Assembly (NCBI RefSeq): GCF_042652645.1
Contig: NZ_JBHSGU010000002.1
Coordinates: 186,001-250,000, forward strand
Source: Glaciecola siphonariae
Lineage (GTDB): Bacteria > Pseudomonadota > Gammaproteobacteria > Enterobacterales > Alteromonadaceae
DNA length: 64,000 nucleotides
Reading direction: 5' to 3'
Position 1 is the first letter of the stretch, and the number at the start of each line of letters is the position of its first letter. Below the pieces are notes generated by a model. The model worked only from the letters and a program-made list of their open reading frames with translations. It did not search any database and was not told the origin of the DNA. The position numbers and the translations under genes were made by a program. Shown one piece after another: positions 1 to 10,400 of this stretch.

Positions 1-48
1 TCCGTTGTAATAGTAAAAGGTAACGCTTATTTGCATAATGGTGGGGAG

Positions 49-296
49 GCAAGATTCAACAGTTTGCCCACTTACACATTGCCAGAACGCACAAAACACG
101 AGGCCTACAGGGTAGGGCGATACAAGTCAATGTCCCACAAATGTCCCACAAAAACCCCATTCACGACCCACTGTCGCCCCATTGGCGCCCCACAAAATAA
201 ATTTGATGATATTTTATACAGAAAATATTTTGCTAAGCGCTTGAAAAATAAGGTGGTGGACGCTACTGCGGTTCGTCACGTTGTGATTGAACCAGT
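49..296. repeat. Left copy of 248-bp imperfect direct repeat (DR1)
   Basis: This segment recurs at 11022-11269 with the same length and orientation, without a net indel and with scattered substitutions (roughly nine bases in ten agree by eye). Its last ~40 bases are the 3' acceptor and T-arm part of a tRNA-Val gene read on the minus strand, with a short hairpin-like insert. Together the two copies bracket the TonB-ABC-RND block. A 93-codon open frame crosses it but looks like a by-product of the repeat. Confidence 0.85.
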
Positions 297-345
297 GACC
301 CTCGCCTTGTAAGGGCGTTAGCCCTTGGCGTAAGAGCTCAATTGA
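254..345 (-). pseudogene. tRNA-Val remnant at the left repeat end
   Basis: Read on the minus strand, this stretch has a tRNA-Val 3' end with CCA, an enlarged T-loop region, and an intact-looking anticodon arm (CGCCC TTACAA GGCG, anticodon TAC). The 5' half is scrambled: the D-arm is only vaguely recognisable and the acceptor 5' strand is missing. It is therefore a broken relative of the intact tRNA-Val genes at 11551 and 11734. Confidence 0.6.
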
Positions 346-749
346 GAGAGTGTTTAGAAGCTTAAAATGTGAATGGATACCGTCTTTTGGCTGCTAATTA
401 GCGAAAGAAGCAAAACGTGATATTGATCATTACCTTATAAAATATGACAACTGGTAACGACCGCATTAATTAAATGATTGGCTACCGCCAGCAAAAACTA
501 CAAATCTGACTAAATTGGTGTACGGATTGTTGTCGAGTGCATAAAATACTGATTTTGCTTGTAAAATATAAAGCGTTCTTTTTGAGAACACCACATAAAT
601 TGTCTTAAACCCACGCGCACAGATGAATTTCAACTATTTCCCGCAGACAATGCTTGACCAACGTTATAATATAACATAGCCTCATTTATTCGTAATAGCT
701 TTACTTACCTTTACTAATAACAACTAACGTTTTCAACGAGCCTCCACAA
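346..749. other. Intergenic region upstream of the TonB receptor
   Basis: No convincing gene is seen. The region carries a 13-bp odd palindrome, GTTATA-A-TATAAC, at 663-675. This motif almost recurs upstream of the divergently placed RND operon at 10587-10599. No clear Fur box was recognised. A TTGACC at 654-659 lies too close to the TATAAT at 665 to form a normal promoter with it. Confidence 0.5.
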
Positions 750-2804
750 ATGACAAAATACATATTGCTTGCACCCTTACTTGCCGTTCCCATGTTGACT
801 ATTGCACAAACCAACGATGAATCTTCTAGTTCTGATTTTAAAGAGATCGAGAAAATCGAAGTAACGGGCCGCGTTTCAAAATTTGATGTGCCGTTGAGTG
901 AGACACCTCAAGCTATAAGCATTATTGATGCTAGTGATTTTGAGTTAAAAGGTGCAATTTCGGTTGAAGAGGCTCTTCGATACACGCCATCGGTGCAGGC
1001 TGAGTTATCCGGTCGACAAGGTTTTGATGATTTTTTAATCCGCGGTTTTACTCAGTCGCGCTTTCAGTTTCGTGACGGCCTACGTCTTGATCCAGGTTTT
1101 TTGCAACAACAGGAAGCCTATGGACTTTCTTCCATTGAAGTATTAAAAGGGCCTGCGTCGGTGCTTTATGGGCAAATTGCGCCCGGAGGCTTAGTTAACT
1201 TAAACAGTAAAATCGCCAGTGCTGACGCCATTAAAGAGGTGGGAATTCAAGCTGGTAGTTATGGCTTGCTTCGGGCTTTTGCTGATGTGGGTGGGTCGAT
1301 ATCTGATGATGATTCATGGTCTGTTCGCGCCCCCATTGTGATATCGACCGCGGGTAATGTACAAGACTCCGTGGATGCCGAGCGTCAATTTATTGCGCCG
1401 TCAATTACATGGGCACCCTCTGATGATACTCAGCTTACTTTTTTATCGGTATATCAACGAGATGAATACGATCGCGTTATTGGTTTCCCATTTGAAGGAA
1501 CATTAAGGCCAAATCCAAATGGCGAAATTCCTCAGTCGCGTTTTTTAGGTGAACCCGAAATAGAACCGCTTGAATCTGAGCAATTTCAGGTTGGGTATCA
1601 GCTTCGCCATGCGTTTAGTTCTTCTCTAACGTTCAGATCAAGCATGCGGTACTCAGATTTCGAACTCAATGGTCCGATCGTGCAAGCGCCTCGCCCGGGT
1701 TCAACTACTGAGGTAATTAATCGACGCGGATTTGAATATTTAGCCGATCGAGATTTATTTGCGATTGACAACCAAATTGAAGGCGTAATCGAAAGCGATT
1801 CAATTGAACACCGCTTTGTGATTGGTGCAGACCACCAAAAATATAACGACGAGCAGTCAGGTGATTTATTTGGCCTTGCCCCTATCAGTCTTTTCAACCC
1901 TCAATATGGCGCCCAGCCAGAGCCAATAGGTCCATTTTTTGAAATCAACAACGAGCTCGAAGAGTTAGGTGTCTATTCTCAATACCGCGCTAAAATTAAC
2001 GATAAATTTATAGCCGTTGCTGGACTACGCTATAGCGATGTTGAAAACACTGCATTCGCACCCGATGGTAGCGTGAGTAGAAAGCAACCAGATGACGAAG
2101 TCACTTTCAACGGTGCGTTCATGTATTTGGCAGAAAATAATCTGACCCCTTACATAAGCTATGCAGAGTCATTTCAGCCTCAGGTTGGTAATGACCCTCT
2201 GCTAAATGGAGACACTCCACCGCCATCCTTGGGTGAGCAAATTGAGCTTGGCCTTCGCTGGATGAATGACAATAACAGTATTGCATTGAATGCAGCAGTC
2301 TACCGACTCGACCAAACAAATATTGTAAATGGAGACCCCAATAATCCGGGATTTAGTGTTTTAGTGGGCGAGCAGCGTCATACTGGCTTCGAACTGGACA
2401 TTACTGGACAAGCAAATAAGTATTTACAATTACAACTTGGCTATGCGTATTTAGATGCCGAGATAACGCGCAGTAACAACGGTGATGAAGGGCTGACGCC
2501 AGTCACTGTGCCTGAACACGCTATTTCAGGTTTCGCGACACTTGAGGGAGAAGCCTTGGGGCTAGAAAACTTTTTGTTCCTTGGAGGGGCTCGCTACGTT
2601 GGAGATAGACGTGCCAACGGGAGTGGTGATACTTTACCGAGCTACACTGTGGTCGATCTTGGTATCAACTACCAAGTCAAGCGCTATATTTTTCAATTTA
2701 ATTTGAAGAATATATTTGATGAGCGATTTTTTACCACCGGCGAGCGATTCGTCATCGATGGAGAGCCTAGGGTGGCGCAAATCACGTTTACGACCAGTTT
2801 CTAA
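750..2804 (+). CDS. TonB-dependent siderophore-type outer-membrane receptor
   Basis: This 684-residue protein starts with a Sec signal peptide (hydrophobic stretch 4-18, likely cleavage after TIAQ). A short acidic linker follows, then a plug domain (~45-155) with the typical SIEVLKGPASVLYGQIAPGG segment, and a long beta-barrel ending in phenylalanine, as outer-membrane proteins do. The plug wording is that of the FhuA/FpvA-like siderophore receptor family (TIGR01783 type). Receptors of this kind import a ligand across the outer membrane with energy from TonB-ExbBD. The next three genes on the same strand encode an ABC-2 type transporter, only 18 bp downstream, so co-transcription is likely. 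The ligand cannot be told from sequence; a ferric siderophore is the family default, and a peptide or other metal complex is possible. Confidence 0.9.
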   Translation: MTKYILLAPLLAVPMLTIAQTNDESSSSDFKEIEKIEVTGRVSKFDVPLSETPQAISIIDASDFELKGAISVEEALRYTPSVQAELSGRQGFDDFLIRGFTQSRFQFRDGLRLDPGFLQQQEAYGLSSIEVLKGPASVLYGQIAPGGLVNLNSKIASADAIKEVGIQAGSYGLLRAFADVGGSISDDDSWSVRAPIVISTAGNVQDSVDAERQFIAPSITWAPSDDTQLTFLSVYQRDEYDRVIGFPFEGTLRPNPNGEIPQSRFLGEPEIEPLESEQFQVGYQLRHAFSSSLTFRSSMRYSDFELNGPIVQAPRPGSTTEVINRRGFEYLADRDLFAIDNQIEGVIESDSIEHRFVIGADHQKYNDEQSGDLFGLAPISLFNPQYGAQPEPIGPFFEINNELEELGVYSQYRAKINDKFIAVAGLRYSDVENTAFAPDGSVSRKQPDDEVTFNGAFMYLAENNLTPYISYAESFQPQVGNDPLLNGDTPPPSLGEQIELGLRWMNDNNSIALNAAVYRLDQTNIVNGDPNNPGFSVLVGEQRHTGFELDITGQANKYLQLQLGYAYLDAEITRSNNGDEGLTPVTVPEHAISGFATLEGEALGLENFLFLGGARYVGDRRANGSGDTLPSYTVVDLGINYQVKRYIFQFNLKNIFDERFFTTGERFVIDGEPRVAQITFTTSF

Positions 2805-2822
2805 TTTGTTGAGTCACTCAAA

Positions 2823-4229
2823 ATGATTAAACTCATTGCCTTAAAGCACTTAAAAGTATTGGCGCGAAGTCACCAGCTTAGGTGGTTAAGTATGGCAACT
2901 CTATTGATAACGATTGTTGCTTTAGCCACAAGTTATAGCTCAACTAAGCGTATCGAAAATGAGCGAAATCAGTTGAATCAACAAGACTCGTCGTTGTGGT
3001 TAGAACAAGGTAGTGTCAATCCACATATGGCTGCACATTTTGGCCGTTATATTACAAAACCCTTGTCTCCCTTGACATTTTTTGAACCTGGGCTTACCCA
3101 ACAATTAGGCACCGTCGCGCGTCTTGAAGCGCATAAGCAGCAGGCGCCTCAATACCGCCCCGCGGAAGGTGGCAGCGCTATTTTGCACTTAGGCCAGTTT
3201 ACTCCTGCCATGGCTTTTCAACTTTTATTGCCGCTGATCATTATTTTGGCGAGCTTCAATGCATTTAGCGGACTTCACGCAAATGCACTTATTCGACAAG
3301 AAGTTGCGAGTGGTATAAAACCTTCACAGTTAGTGTTTGGACGTTTTATATCTATTGTCATTGCTGTTTTCTTCATTTGCTTACCTATCTCAATTAGTTT
3401 GATGGTGTTGTCCTCATTCGCGTCGCTTGACGCTGTGATGTCATCTACTACCATTTTATTTGCTTATTTTGTATATTTTGGAATATGGGTAGCGATTTCA
3501 CTAGGTGTGTCGGCACTATGTAGACAGTCTCGAAATTCATTGACAGTGTTATTATCATTTTGGTTTATATGTTGCTTTATAGTGCCTCGTTTTAGTGCAG
3601 ATGTTTCTGAATATCTGCATCCAACCCCAACTGCACCTGAATTCAAAAGTATGGTAAAAAAAGCGCTGCAGGGTGGACCTAGTGGTCACAATAGCTCCGA
3701 TGAGCGGCTAGCTGAATATCGACAAGCAGTATTAGAACAATATGGCGTTGAAAATATTGAAGACTTACCGGTTAACTGGGACGGTCTTGCCCTCCAAGAA
3801 GGTGAGCGTATCGCTACTCAAATAGGCAATAATTACTACGATGAGCTTTGGCAAACTTACCGACAACAAGCGCTCACTCGTTCAATTTTTACCATAATAT
3901 CGCCGCTTATCGCAATGCAGCAATGGTCTTCTGGAATAGCCAGTACTGATGTGGAATCGCACATTCACTTTAGCGAGGCCATCGAAGGTTTTCGATTTTC
4001 TTTTGTCTCTGTACTCAATAACGATATAGCCAATAATGCCGCTAAACAAAGCGCATGGGACTATCAAGCTGCACCAGAACTACTTCAAGAAGTTCAATCG
4101 TTTACATACGCTGAACGAGCTATCAGTGAACGTTTACACCTGCATTGGACGAGCCTAATTTTACTGATTACTTGGCTGGTCATCGCATTGATGTTTGCAA
4201 GCTTGGCGTCTAAAAGGCTAGAAAGATGA
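2823..4229 (+). CDS. ABC-2 type permease with DUF3526-like periplasmic domain (first of pair)
   Basis: This 468-residue inner-membrane protein has one N-terminal membrane segment (~20-40) followed by a soluble region, a cluster of hydrophobic segments (~130-260), another long soluble stretch (~265-430) and a final membrane helix (~442-462). This is the layout of DUF3526 permeases of the ABC-2 family. It overlaps the start of the next gene by 4 bp (ATGA), so the two are probably translated together and form a heterodimer driven by the ATPase at 5623. Family members are linked to export or to envelope processes rather than classical import. The substrate is unknown. It is not a homologue I can name by symbol. 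Confidence 0.8.
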   Translation: MIKLIALKHLKVLARSHQLRWLSMATLLITIVALATSYSSTKRIENERNQLNQQDSSLWLEQGSVNPHMAAHFGRYITKPLSPLTFFEPGLTQQLGTVARLEAHKQQAPQYRPAEGGSAILHLGQFTPAMAFQLLLPLIIILASFNAFSGLHANALIRQEVASGIKPSQLVFGRFISIVIAVFFICLPISISLMVLSSFASLDAVMSSTTILFAYFVYFGIWVAISLGVSALCRQSRNSLTVLLSFWFICCFIVPRFSADVSEYLHPTPTAPEFKSMVKKALQGGPSGHNSSDERLAEYRQAVLEQYGVENIEDLPVNWDGLALQEGERIATQIGNNYYDELWQTYRQQALTRSIFTIISPLIAMQQWSSGIASTDVESHIHFSEAIEGFRFSFVSVLNNDIANNAAKQSAWDYQAAPELLQEVQSFTYAERAISERLHLHWTSLILLITWLVIALMFASLASKRLER

Positions 4230-5614
4230 TAGTGGCAGTATTTAAAAACGAATATCTAAGGCTAACACGTCAGATTTCGTATTGGTTGTTGTTAGTTGTG
4301 TTTGCCGCTTTAGCAGGCTACGCAACACTCAGTGGCTGGCAGTCAGTCGAATCGCACAACACGGGTATACAAAGTATTGTAAATGCGACGAAGGAAGTGA
4401 GTCAAAACCGATTATCAGAGCTTGTTCAAGCTGAAAATGGCGGTCAGCAGGCGTCTCGAGGTGCTAGATTACCCTATGCACAAGTGGAACACATGCATCT
4501 CCCGTTTTTAGATTCCGCAGCGGTATCTGTTTCTAAAATCGAAGCCTACCCATTAATTGCTCGCGTTACCCCAATAACCGATACTCACGCAATTTTCGAT
4601 GAATTTGCTGGTTCTACTAGCAACCCGACAGTCCTCGCAGCTGGAAAGTTTGACCTCACTTTTGTGATTGTTTTGGTTTTTCCACTTTTTATTATCGCGT
4701 TATCATATGATTTGTGGACGGGTGAACGTGAGCGCGGTATTGCCAAGCAATTAATGGCTGAACCTGTCTCTTTTAGAATGCTTATCTATGTAAAATCTTT
4801 GGCTCACTTTAGTCTAATTGTGTGTCCAATGTCCTTAATAGCTGGCCTGTGTACTCTGTTAATGAGTTCTTTTTGCCCAATGCTATGGGTGTTAGCTATT
4901 TGTTTGCTGTATGGTGCATTTTGGTTAGGGCTGTTAATCTTTATTAATGCAATCACCAAAAGACCAACTGAATCAGCCATTGCGAGCGGTGTAGCATGGC
5001 TATCTATGGTTGTGCTTATACCCGCTATTTTGTCGGTTATTGTTGACTTCCAAACCCCAAAGCCATCACGTGCAGAACTGGCAAATTTAACGCGCGCTTC
5101 ATTATTAGAGGCGCAGAATCGTGGACAAAGTGTGCTTGATGCTTATTTAAGTCAACACCCAAATGCCACCGACGAATTGAAAGTCTTGTCAGGCGGAGCA
5201 AGACAAGCATTTGCCGTTCAGCTAGAAGCCGATCGATTAACATCACCCATTGTTGAAGATTTTTTCACAAAAGAAGAAGCGCGACATAAACTATCAGCGA
5301 TATTGGCTTACTTATCACCTAGTCTAATTGTCCAAGTTTCGCTCGACCACTTATCTGGTTTCAGCTATGAACGTGCAGTTGCATTTAGGCAACAAACTTA
5401 TAAATACCTTGACGATGTTCGTGCTTATGTAACACCTTTCATAAATGAAGATAAAGAATTCAGTGCAGGTGACTTTATCGCAGCGCCTCGCTTTGAGTTT
5501 GTGGATGTATTTAAGCCCGCAGAGCTGAAAAGCCAGTCAATTGCTTTATTGTTGTACATATTTCTGTTTTTAGGGTTTTTCTTTTTACGCTCTAGACGGG
5601 CAAAAGTTGACTAA
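4226..5614 (+). CDS. ABC-2 type permease with DUF3526-like domain (second of pair)
   Basis: This 462-residue membrane protein is similar in layout to its upstream neighbour: a membrane segment at ~15-35, a soluble domain, a six-segment block around 140-275, a second soluble stretch, and a C-terminal helix (~440-457) followed by a basic tail. The motif DLWTGERERGIAKQL just after the second membrane segment is the usual cytoplasmic coupling region of ABC-2 permeases (a GE-rich turn before RG). It is translationally coupled to the gene before it and lies 8 bp from the ATPase gene. The three genes together make a complete ABC transporter. Direction of transport and cargo cannot be read from the sequence. 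Confidence 0.82.
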   Translation: MIVAVFKNEYLRLTRQISYWLLLVVFAALAGYATLSGWQSVESHNTGIQSIVNATKEVSQNRLSELVQAENGGQQASRGARLPYAQVEHMHLPFLDSAAVSVSKIEAYPLIARVTPITDTHAIFDEFAGSTSNPTVLAAGKFDLTFVIVLVFPLFIIALSYDLWTGERERGIAKQLMAEPVSFRMLIYVKSLAHFSLIVCPMSLIAGLCTLLMSSFCPMLWVLAICLLYGAFWLGLLIFINAITKRPTESAIASGVAWLSMVVLIPAILSVIVDFQTPKPSRAELANLTRASLLEAQNRGQSVLDAYLSQHPNATDELKVLSGGARQAFAVQLEADRLTSPIVEDFFTKEEARHKLSAILAYLSPSLIVQVSLDHLSGFSYERAVAFRQQTYKYLDDVRAYVTPFINEDKEFSAGDFIAAPRFEFVDVFKPAELKSQSIALLLYIFLFLGFFFLRSRRAKVD

Positions 5615-5622
5615 GGACTAAC

Positions 5623-6324
5623 ATGTTTAAAGCGACTCAATTGAGTAAGAAATTTAATCAAAACTATGCACTGCAAAATTTAAATCTAGAGGTAAATGCC
5701 GGAGAGATTTTTTGCTTATTGGGTGCTAATGGTGCGGGCAAAAGTACAACCTTGAATTTATTCCTCGGTTTTTTAACGCCGTCAGACGGCAGTGCGAGTG
5801 TGTGTGGATTTTGCCCTCAGTCAGCTCCTTTAGAAGTGCGCAGGCGCACTTTGTACATTCCGGAAAATGTTGCCTTATATGAGGATTTGACTGGCTTTGA
5901 AAACCTTCAGTACTTAAGCGCACTTGCAGGAGTTAAGAATAGAAATAAAGCGACGCTAGAAGATATCTTGGATAAGGCCGGCTTAGCTTCAACTGCCTTT
6001 CATAAAAGGACTAAGGAGTATTCAAAGGGGATGCGCCAAAAAGTGGGGATTGCGCTTGCTATCGCCAAAGATGCAAAGGCATTGCTGTTAGATGAACCTA
6101 CCTCTGGGCTTGACCCTAAAGCGAGTGTTGATTTTCATAACTTAATAAGCGAACAACGCTCTCGTGGTGCGGCGATACTGATGGCAACACATGATTTATT
6201 TAGAGCAAAGGAAGTAGCTGACCGCGTTGGCGTAATGCGCCAAGGAAAACTCACTAGAGTAATGTCAACGGATACATTATCAGCGAATGCCTTAGAGGAA
6301 ATATATCTTCAAGAAATGGCCTAA
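5623..6324 (+). CDS. ABC transporter ATP-binding protein (CcmA/NosF-like)
   Basis: This 233-residue ATPase has all core motifs: Walker A GANGAGKST (~34-42), a Q-loop region, the signature YSKGMRQKVG (~132), Walker B LLLDEPTSGLD (~151-161) and the switch histidine in ATHD (~189). It belongs to the CcmA/NosF class that powers ABC-2 permeases, and it directly follows two such permeases. Its stop codon overlaps that of the convergent adaptor gene (CTAA at 6321-6324), leaving no room for a separate terminator between the two operons. Confidence 0.93.
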   Translation: MFKATQLSKKFNQNYALQNLNLEVNAGEIFCLLGANGAGKSTTLNLFLGFLTPSDGSASVCGFCPQSAPLEVRRRTLYIPENVALYEDLTGFENLQYLSALAGVKNRNKATLEDILDKAGLASTAFHKRTKEYSKGMRQKVGIALAIAKDAKALLLDEPTSGLDPKASVDFHNLISEQRSRGAAILMATHDLFRAKEVADRVGVMRQGKLTRVMSTDTLSANALEEIYLQEMA

Positions 6325-7439
6325 GGCATATTTTGGATGTTAACTTCTTGTCCTTGTGTTAAGCGCTCTGCTCCACGCACCACTACCTTATCTGACTCTG
6401 AGAGTGTATTAGGGGGGATGGCCCGCACAGCAACTAAGTCTTCTGCCCCTAAGCCGACCTGAACCGATACTAAATCAACTTTTCCTTCAGAAGATACACG
6501 AGCCACATGTGTACCGCTTTGACGAATGATAATAGCATCTCGATTGACCAAGAGTTCTGCGCTTTTTGAAGGCAATAGTAGTTGAGCATCGATAAGCTGG
6601 CCGACCGCAAAGTTGGCGATTATGCCATGTGATATTTTAGCCCTCACTTCAAAGGTTTGAGAGCGCGGATCTGTTGCCGGTATTATTGATACAATCTGAG
6701 CATATGACTCTGGGCCACTTGAGTTTGCATACTCATCTTCAGCGGTATTTTTATTTGCGGCCGATATCATTGTTTTATCATCAGCGATGAACCTCACTTT
6801 ACTTGTTTTGTTTATAAAGGGTAAGTGTTTTACAGGCACATACATTCGCACTTCAAGATTATCTGTATCAATAAATCGTAATAACTCTTCTGCACGATTA
6901 ACCTCTCTACCTTCACGAATAAAGCGTTGACTGACGACGCCTGAAAAATGCGCTTTAATTTGTGCTCTTTCAAGCTGATGATCAATCTCTTTAATGGCAA
7001 GTTCAGCCAGTGCAATATCTGACAACGCAAGGTCGTGACGATTTTGAAGTATGTCCAATTGTGTAATCGCCGCGCTGTTGGTTTGCGCGAGCTTCTTTAT
7101 GCGCGAAAGCTCTTGTTTATGAAGTTTCAGGTTAACATTCGCTCGATTCATCATTTCTTGCTGACGTGCTTTTTCGATTTCAAGCGCAAAAGTATCAATT
7201 GAGGCCAACACGCCACCTTTTTCTATACGCTCACCAGGCTCCGCTAAATAGGTCAAACGACCGTCAATGCCAGCGGTTAATACAACATCTTGTTTTCCAT
7301 GCACAGTGCCAGTAACCATTATTTTTGTTTCAATTACATCATATTGTACAGGCTCTACCGTGACTGGCACCGAAGCGCTTGCTGTGTTTATAAAATAAAA
7401 CATCGTTAAGACACTCAAAACATAAAGCTTCGTCATCAT
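6321..7439 (-). CDS. RND efflux periplasmic adaptor (HlyD/MFP family)
   Basis: This 372-residue protein has a Sec signal peptide ending near ASA. The chosen start is the first of two adjacent ATGs at 7439, preceded by AGGGAG; an in-frame extension to 7523 lies inside the upstream gene. A lipoyl-like half (VLTAGIDGRLTYLAEPGERIEKGGVLASID) is followed by an alpha-helical hairpin (~65-135), a second lipoyl half (IKAHFSGVVSQR) and beta-barrel and membrane-proximal domains. Adaptors of this family bridge an inner-membrane RND pump and an outer-membrane channel. It overlaps the stop of the RND gene by 4 bp (ATGA). Here the pump gene comes first and the adaptor second, the reverse of the usual order, and no channel gene is present. 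Confidence 0.9.
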   Translation of the reverse strand: MMTKLYVLSVLTMFYFINTASASVPVTVEPVQYDVIETKIMVTGTVHGKQDVVLTAGIDGRLTYLAEPGERIEKGGVLASIDTFALEIEKARQQEMMNRANVNLKLHKQELSRIKKLAQTNSAAITQLDILQNRHDLALSDIALAELAIKEIDHQLERAQIKAHFSGVVSQRFIREGREVNRAEELLRFIDTDNLEVRMYVPVKHLPFINKTSKVRFIADDKTMISAANKNTAEDEYANSSGPESYAQIVSIIPATDPRSQTFEVRAKISHGIIANFAVGQLIDAQLLLPSKSAELLVNRDAIIIRQSGTHVARVSSEGKVDLVSVQVGLGAEDLVAVRAIPPNTLSESDKVVVRGAERLTQGQEVNIQNMP

Positions 7440-10400
7440 GCATTTCTCCCTACTGCGGCTACATTTTTTTGCGTTCCTAGTTGAAGCAAACATGGCATTA
7501 ATATTAATGTGAAGATTGCACAAACCGCCATTCCACCCACAATCACACTCGCAAGTCCACGGTAAATTTCTGAGCCAGCTCCGGGTACCAGCATTAATGG
7601 AAGCATCCCAACAAGGCTTGTGAGCGTGCTTAAATATATGGGGCGAGCCCTTTGCTGAACTGCCTGCATTACAGCGACCTGTCGAGACAATCCCGTGCTT
7701 TCTCCCTTGCGCGTCTGGTCAACTAACAATATGGCGTTGTTAACAACTAGGCCGAGTAAAATAATGAAACCAATCATTGTCAGCAAATCCAGTGATTGAA
7801 AGCTAAATAGATTCAAAAAGAACAATGCCAACACGCCTCCAGCTAGGGCAAGTGGCATAATCAACAATACTAAAAGACTATCAATGACCGATTTAAACAA
7901 GCCAACTAGCAGTAAAAACAGGATCATCATCGCTAAGGCAAAGTTAATACCCATCTGGTGAATGGCAAGGTTTAGATCTTGCGTATTTCCCGATAGCAAA
8001 ACACTGACTGATTCAGCTACTTCACTTCTAATACTCGGTAAAATAGCGCTTTGTAAAATACTCTGAGCCTGCTCTAAACTCATATCATCTGGAGGCGTAA
8101 TTATTATCGACACTGTTCGATTTCCGTTGACTCTGCGTAACTGACTCGGGCCCACCGTTCGTTCTATATGTGAGAGTTCCCCCAATGTTTGTATACCCGA
8201 ATTTGGTGTATAAATTGGCAAGTTACTGAGCGCTTCTACACTTTCCCAAGGAGTCGAGCGCAAAATTACATTTAGTCTTTCATTGCCGTTGAAATACTCG
8301 TTAACAAACAAACCGCCTGTAAAGGCTTGAACCGCAACAGAAACATCCTGTCGATTGAGTCCTGCCTGAGTGATCCGTCTATCATTTGGTGTAAGTCTTA
8401 ATTCAGGCTCGGCGATATCGAGCGAAGGTTGCGCCCTCGCTGATGCCTCTGGGAAAGACTCCTTTAACAAATCCAAGGTTTTTTGAGCACCCAAAATCAG
8501 GTCGTTAAGGTCTGGCCCAACAAAATCAACATTTATATTTCTGCCGTCACCACCACTGTTAACTTGTATCATCGACGCTCTTGAAACAAAGGCCTGGGTG
8601 TCGGGCAAATCTAAAAACACCTCATTTCTTGTTATATCAATCAACTCGTCTACGCGCATCGGGTCGGCTGAGTAGATAAAACCTCCTGCTACAGTGCCAA
8701 ACACATAGAAATTGAAGTCTTTTATCGCTGGCTCTCTTTCACCAAGATAGTAGGGCATTAATCTGTCTTTTATGCGCTGCATCACTTCGTCTTCAAGATA
8801 CTCTATATTCGCGCCTGGCGGAGACACCAGAGAGAAAAAGAAACCATCAGTGGGTGCTCGTGGCATAAAATCTGTTTTTGGCATAAGTGTCATAATGATA
8901 AAAAACGCGCCACCAAGTAAACCTGCTATCCATGAAAATTGTTTGGCCCTTGAGTTAGAAAGTTGCATAACGAACTTACTTAATCGATGCCAGTAATGAA
9001 TGTAAGGGTCGTCTTTTGTACTGTGCTTTGGAAACATATAATTTAGAAGTGGAATAAGTGTCAGTGCACATAGAAGCGAGGAAACAACGGCGATTGATAA
9101 GGTCAGTGCTAAATCAGAAAACAACTGACCTTCAACACCTTCTAAAAAAACGATAGGCAAAAATATGGCGACCGTAGTGGCGGTAGATGCTAATAATGCA
9201 GCCGACACTTGTCGAGTGCCTAACAAGGCTGTTTTGAATCTGTCTAAGCTATTTGTTTTTTGACTGCTTATGTTTTCCTGCACAATAATCGCAGCGTCAA
9301 TAACTAATCCAACAGCGAAGGCAAGGCCCGCTAAGGAAACTACATTGATACTTCGTTCAAATATGTTTAACGCAATTAATGCCACCAACAAGGAAACGGG
9401 TATTGTGCAAGCAACAAAAAATGTTCTTTTGACGTCTCTAAAGAATAAACTCAAAATCAAACAGGATAATAAAACCCCTAACCCAAGATTATCTCGCACC
9501 AGCGCAAGTGCATTTCGTATATGCACCGAAGCGTCAAAACTTAGTTCCATCTGCAAACTCGCTAATTTAAGAGGGCCCTGATTTAACTCTTTGATAGCGA
9601 TATTGAGTTCATCTAACACTTCAACTGTGTTGGCGTCATTGCTTTTAACTAGACGAATATAATAGGCAGGCTTACCATTTCGTCCTACCATACTCGTGCG
9701 GTCAGAAAATGTTTCGCGCGCGCTTGCTATGTCTCTAAGATAAATCGGTCGCTGGTCTGAATAGGCAACACGCATATTTAACAAGTCATCTAACGAATAC
9801 TGACCAGTGAATCGAACGGTATATTGACGCCTTCCGACACTAGACAGGCCAGCGGAGGTATCTTGCGCAGCATTGAGCGTTTGCCGAAGATCACTTATGT
9901 TTACGCCATAAGCTGCGGCCTTATAAGGATTGAATTCAATGCGTAATTCTCGGCTTCTCTCACTATCCAAATTAACACTTGCAACCCCTTTTATTTGAGC
10001 TAGACGCGGCTCAACAACTTCATCCATTACTTTTTGGTAGCGCGACATATCAAAACTTAAATCTATATCTTCAGTATCCGTTTTTGTCACCAATAAGGTA
10101 GCGACGGAATTTCCTCCTCTGCTACCGCCACCGGCGGTCACTACTGGGTCTATGGCATCTAATGGAAGAGGGGGAGTCTGGTTTAAACTGGTCAGTACAT
10201 TTAGCATTGCCTCTTGCATATCTGTCCCTACAGCAAAAGTGAGTGTGATTGTGCCTTGTCCACTCGAGATTTGAGTTTCCACACGTAACGCGCCCGGTGT
10301 ATTTTTCACCGCATTCTCGATAGGTTCAATAATGACGGACTCGACTTCTTCTGGCGCAGCTTGTCGCCATCCTGAGTAGATTGATATCTGGGGCTGCTGT

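Noticed and set aside
31..312. 93-codon open frame across the left 248-bp repeat, with a similar frame in the right copy
   Set aside because: The peptide similarity only mirrors the DNA repeat, the frame runs into tRNA-derived sequence, and no ribosome site or domain is seen.
654..670. TTGACC plus TATAAT as a promoter for the TonB receptor
   Set aside because: The two elements are only 5 bp apart, so they cannot form a sigma-70 promoter together.
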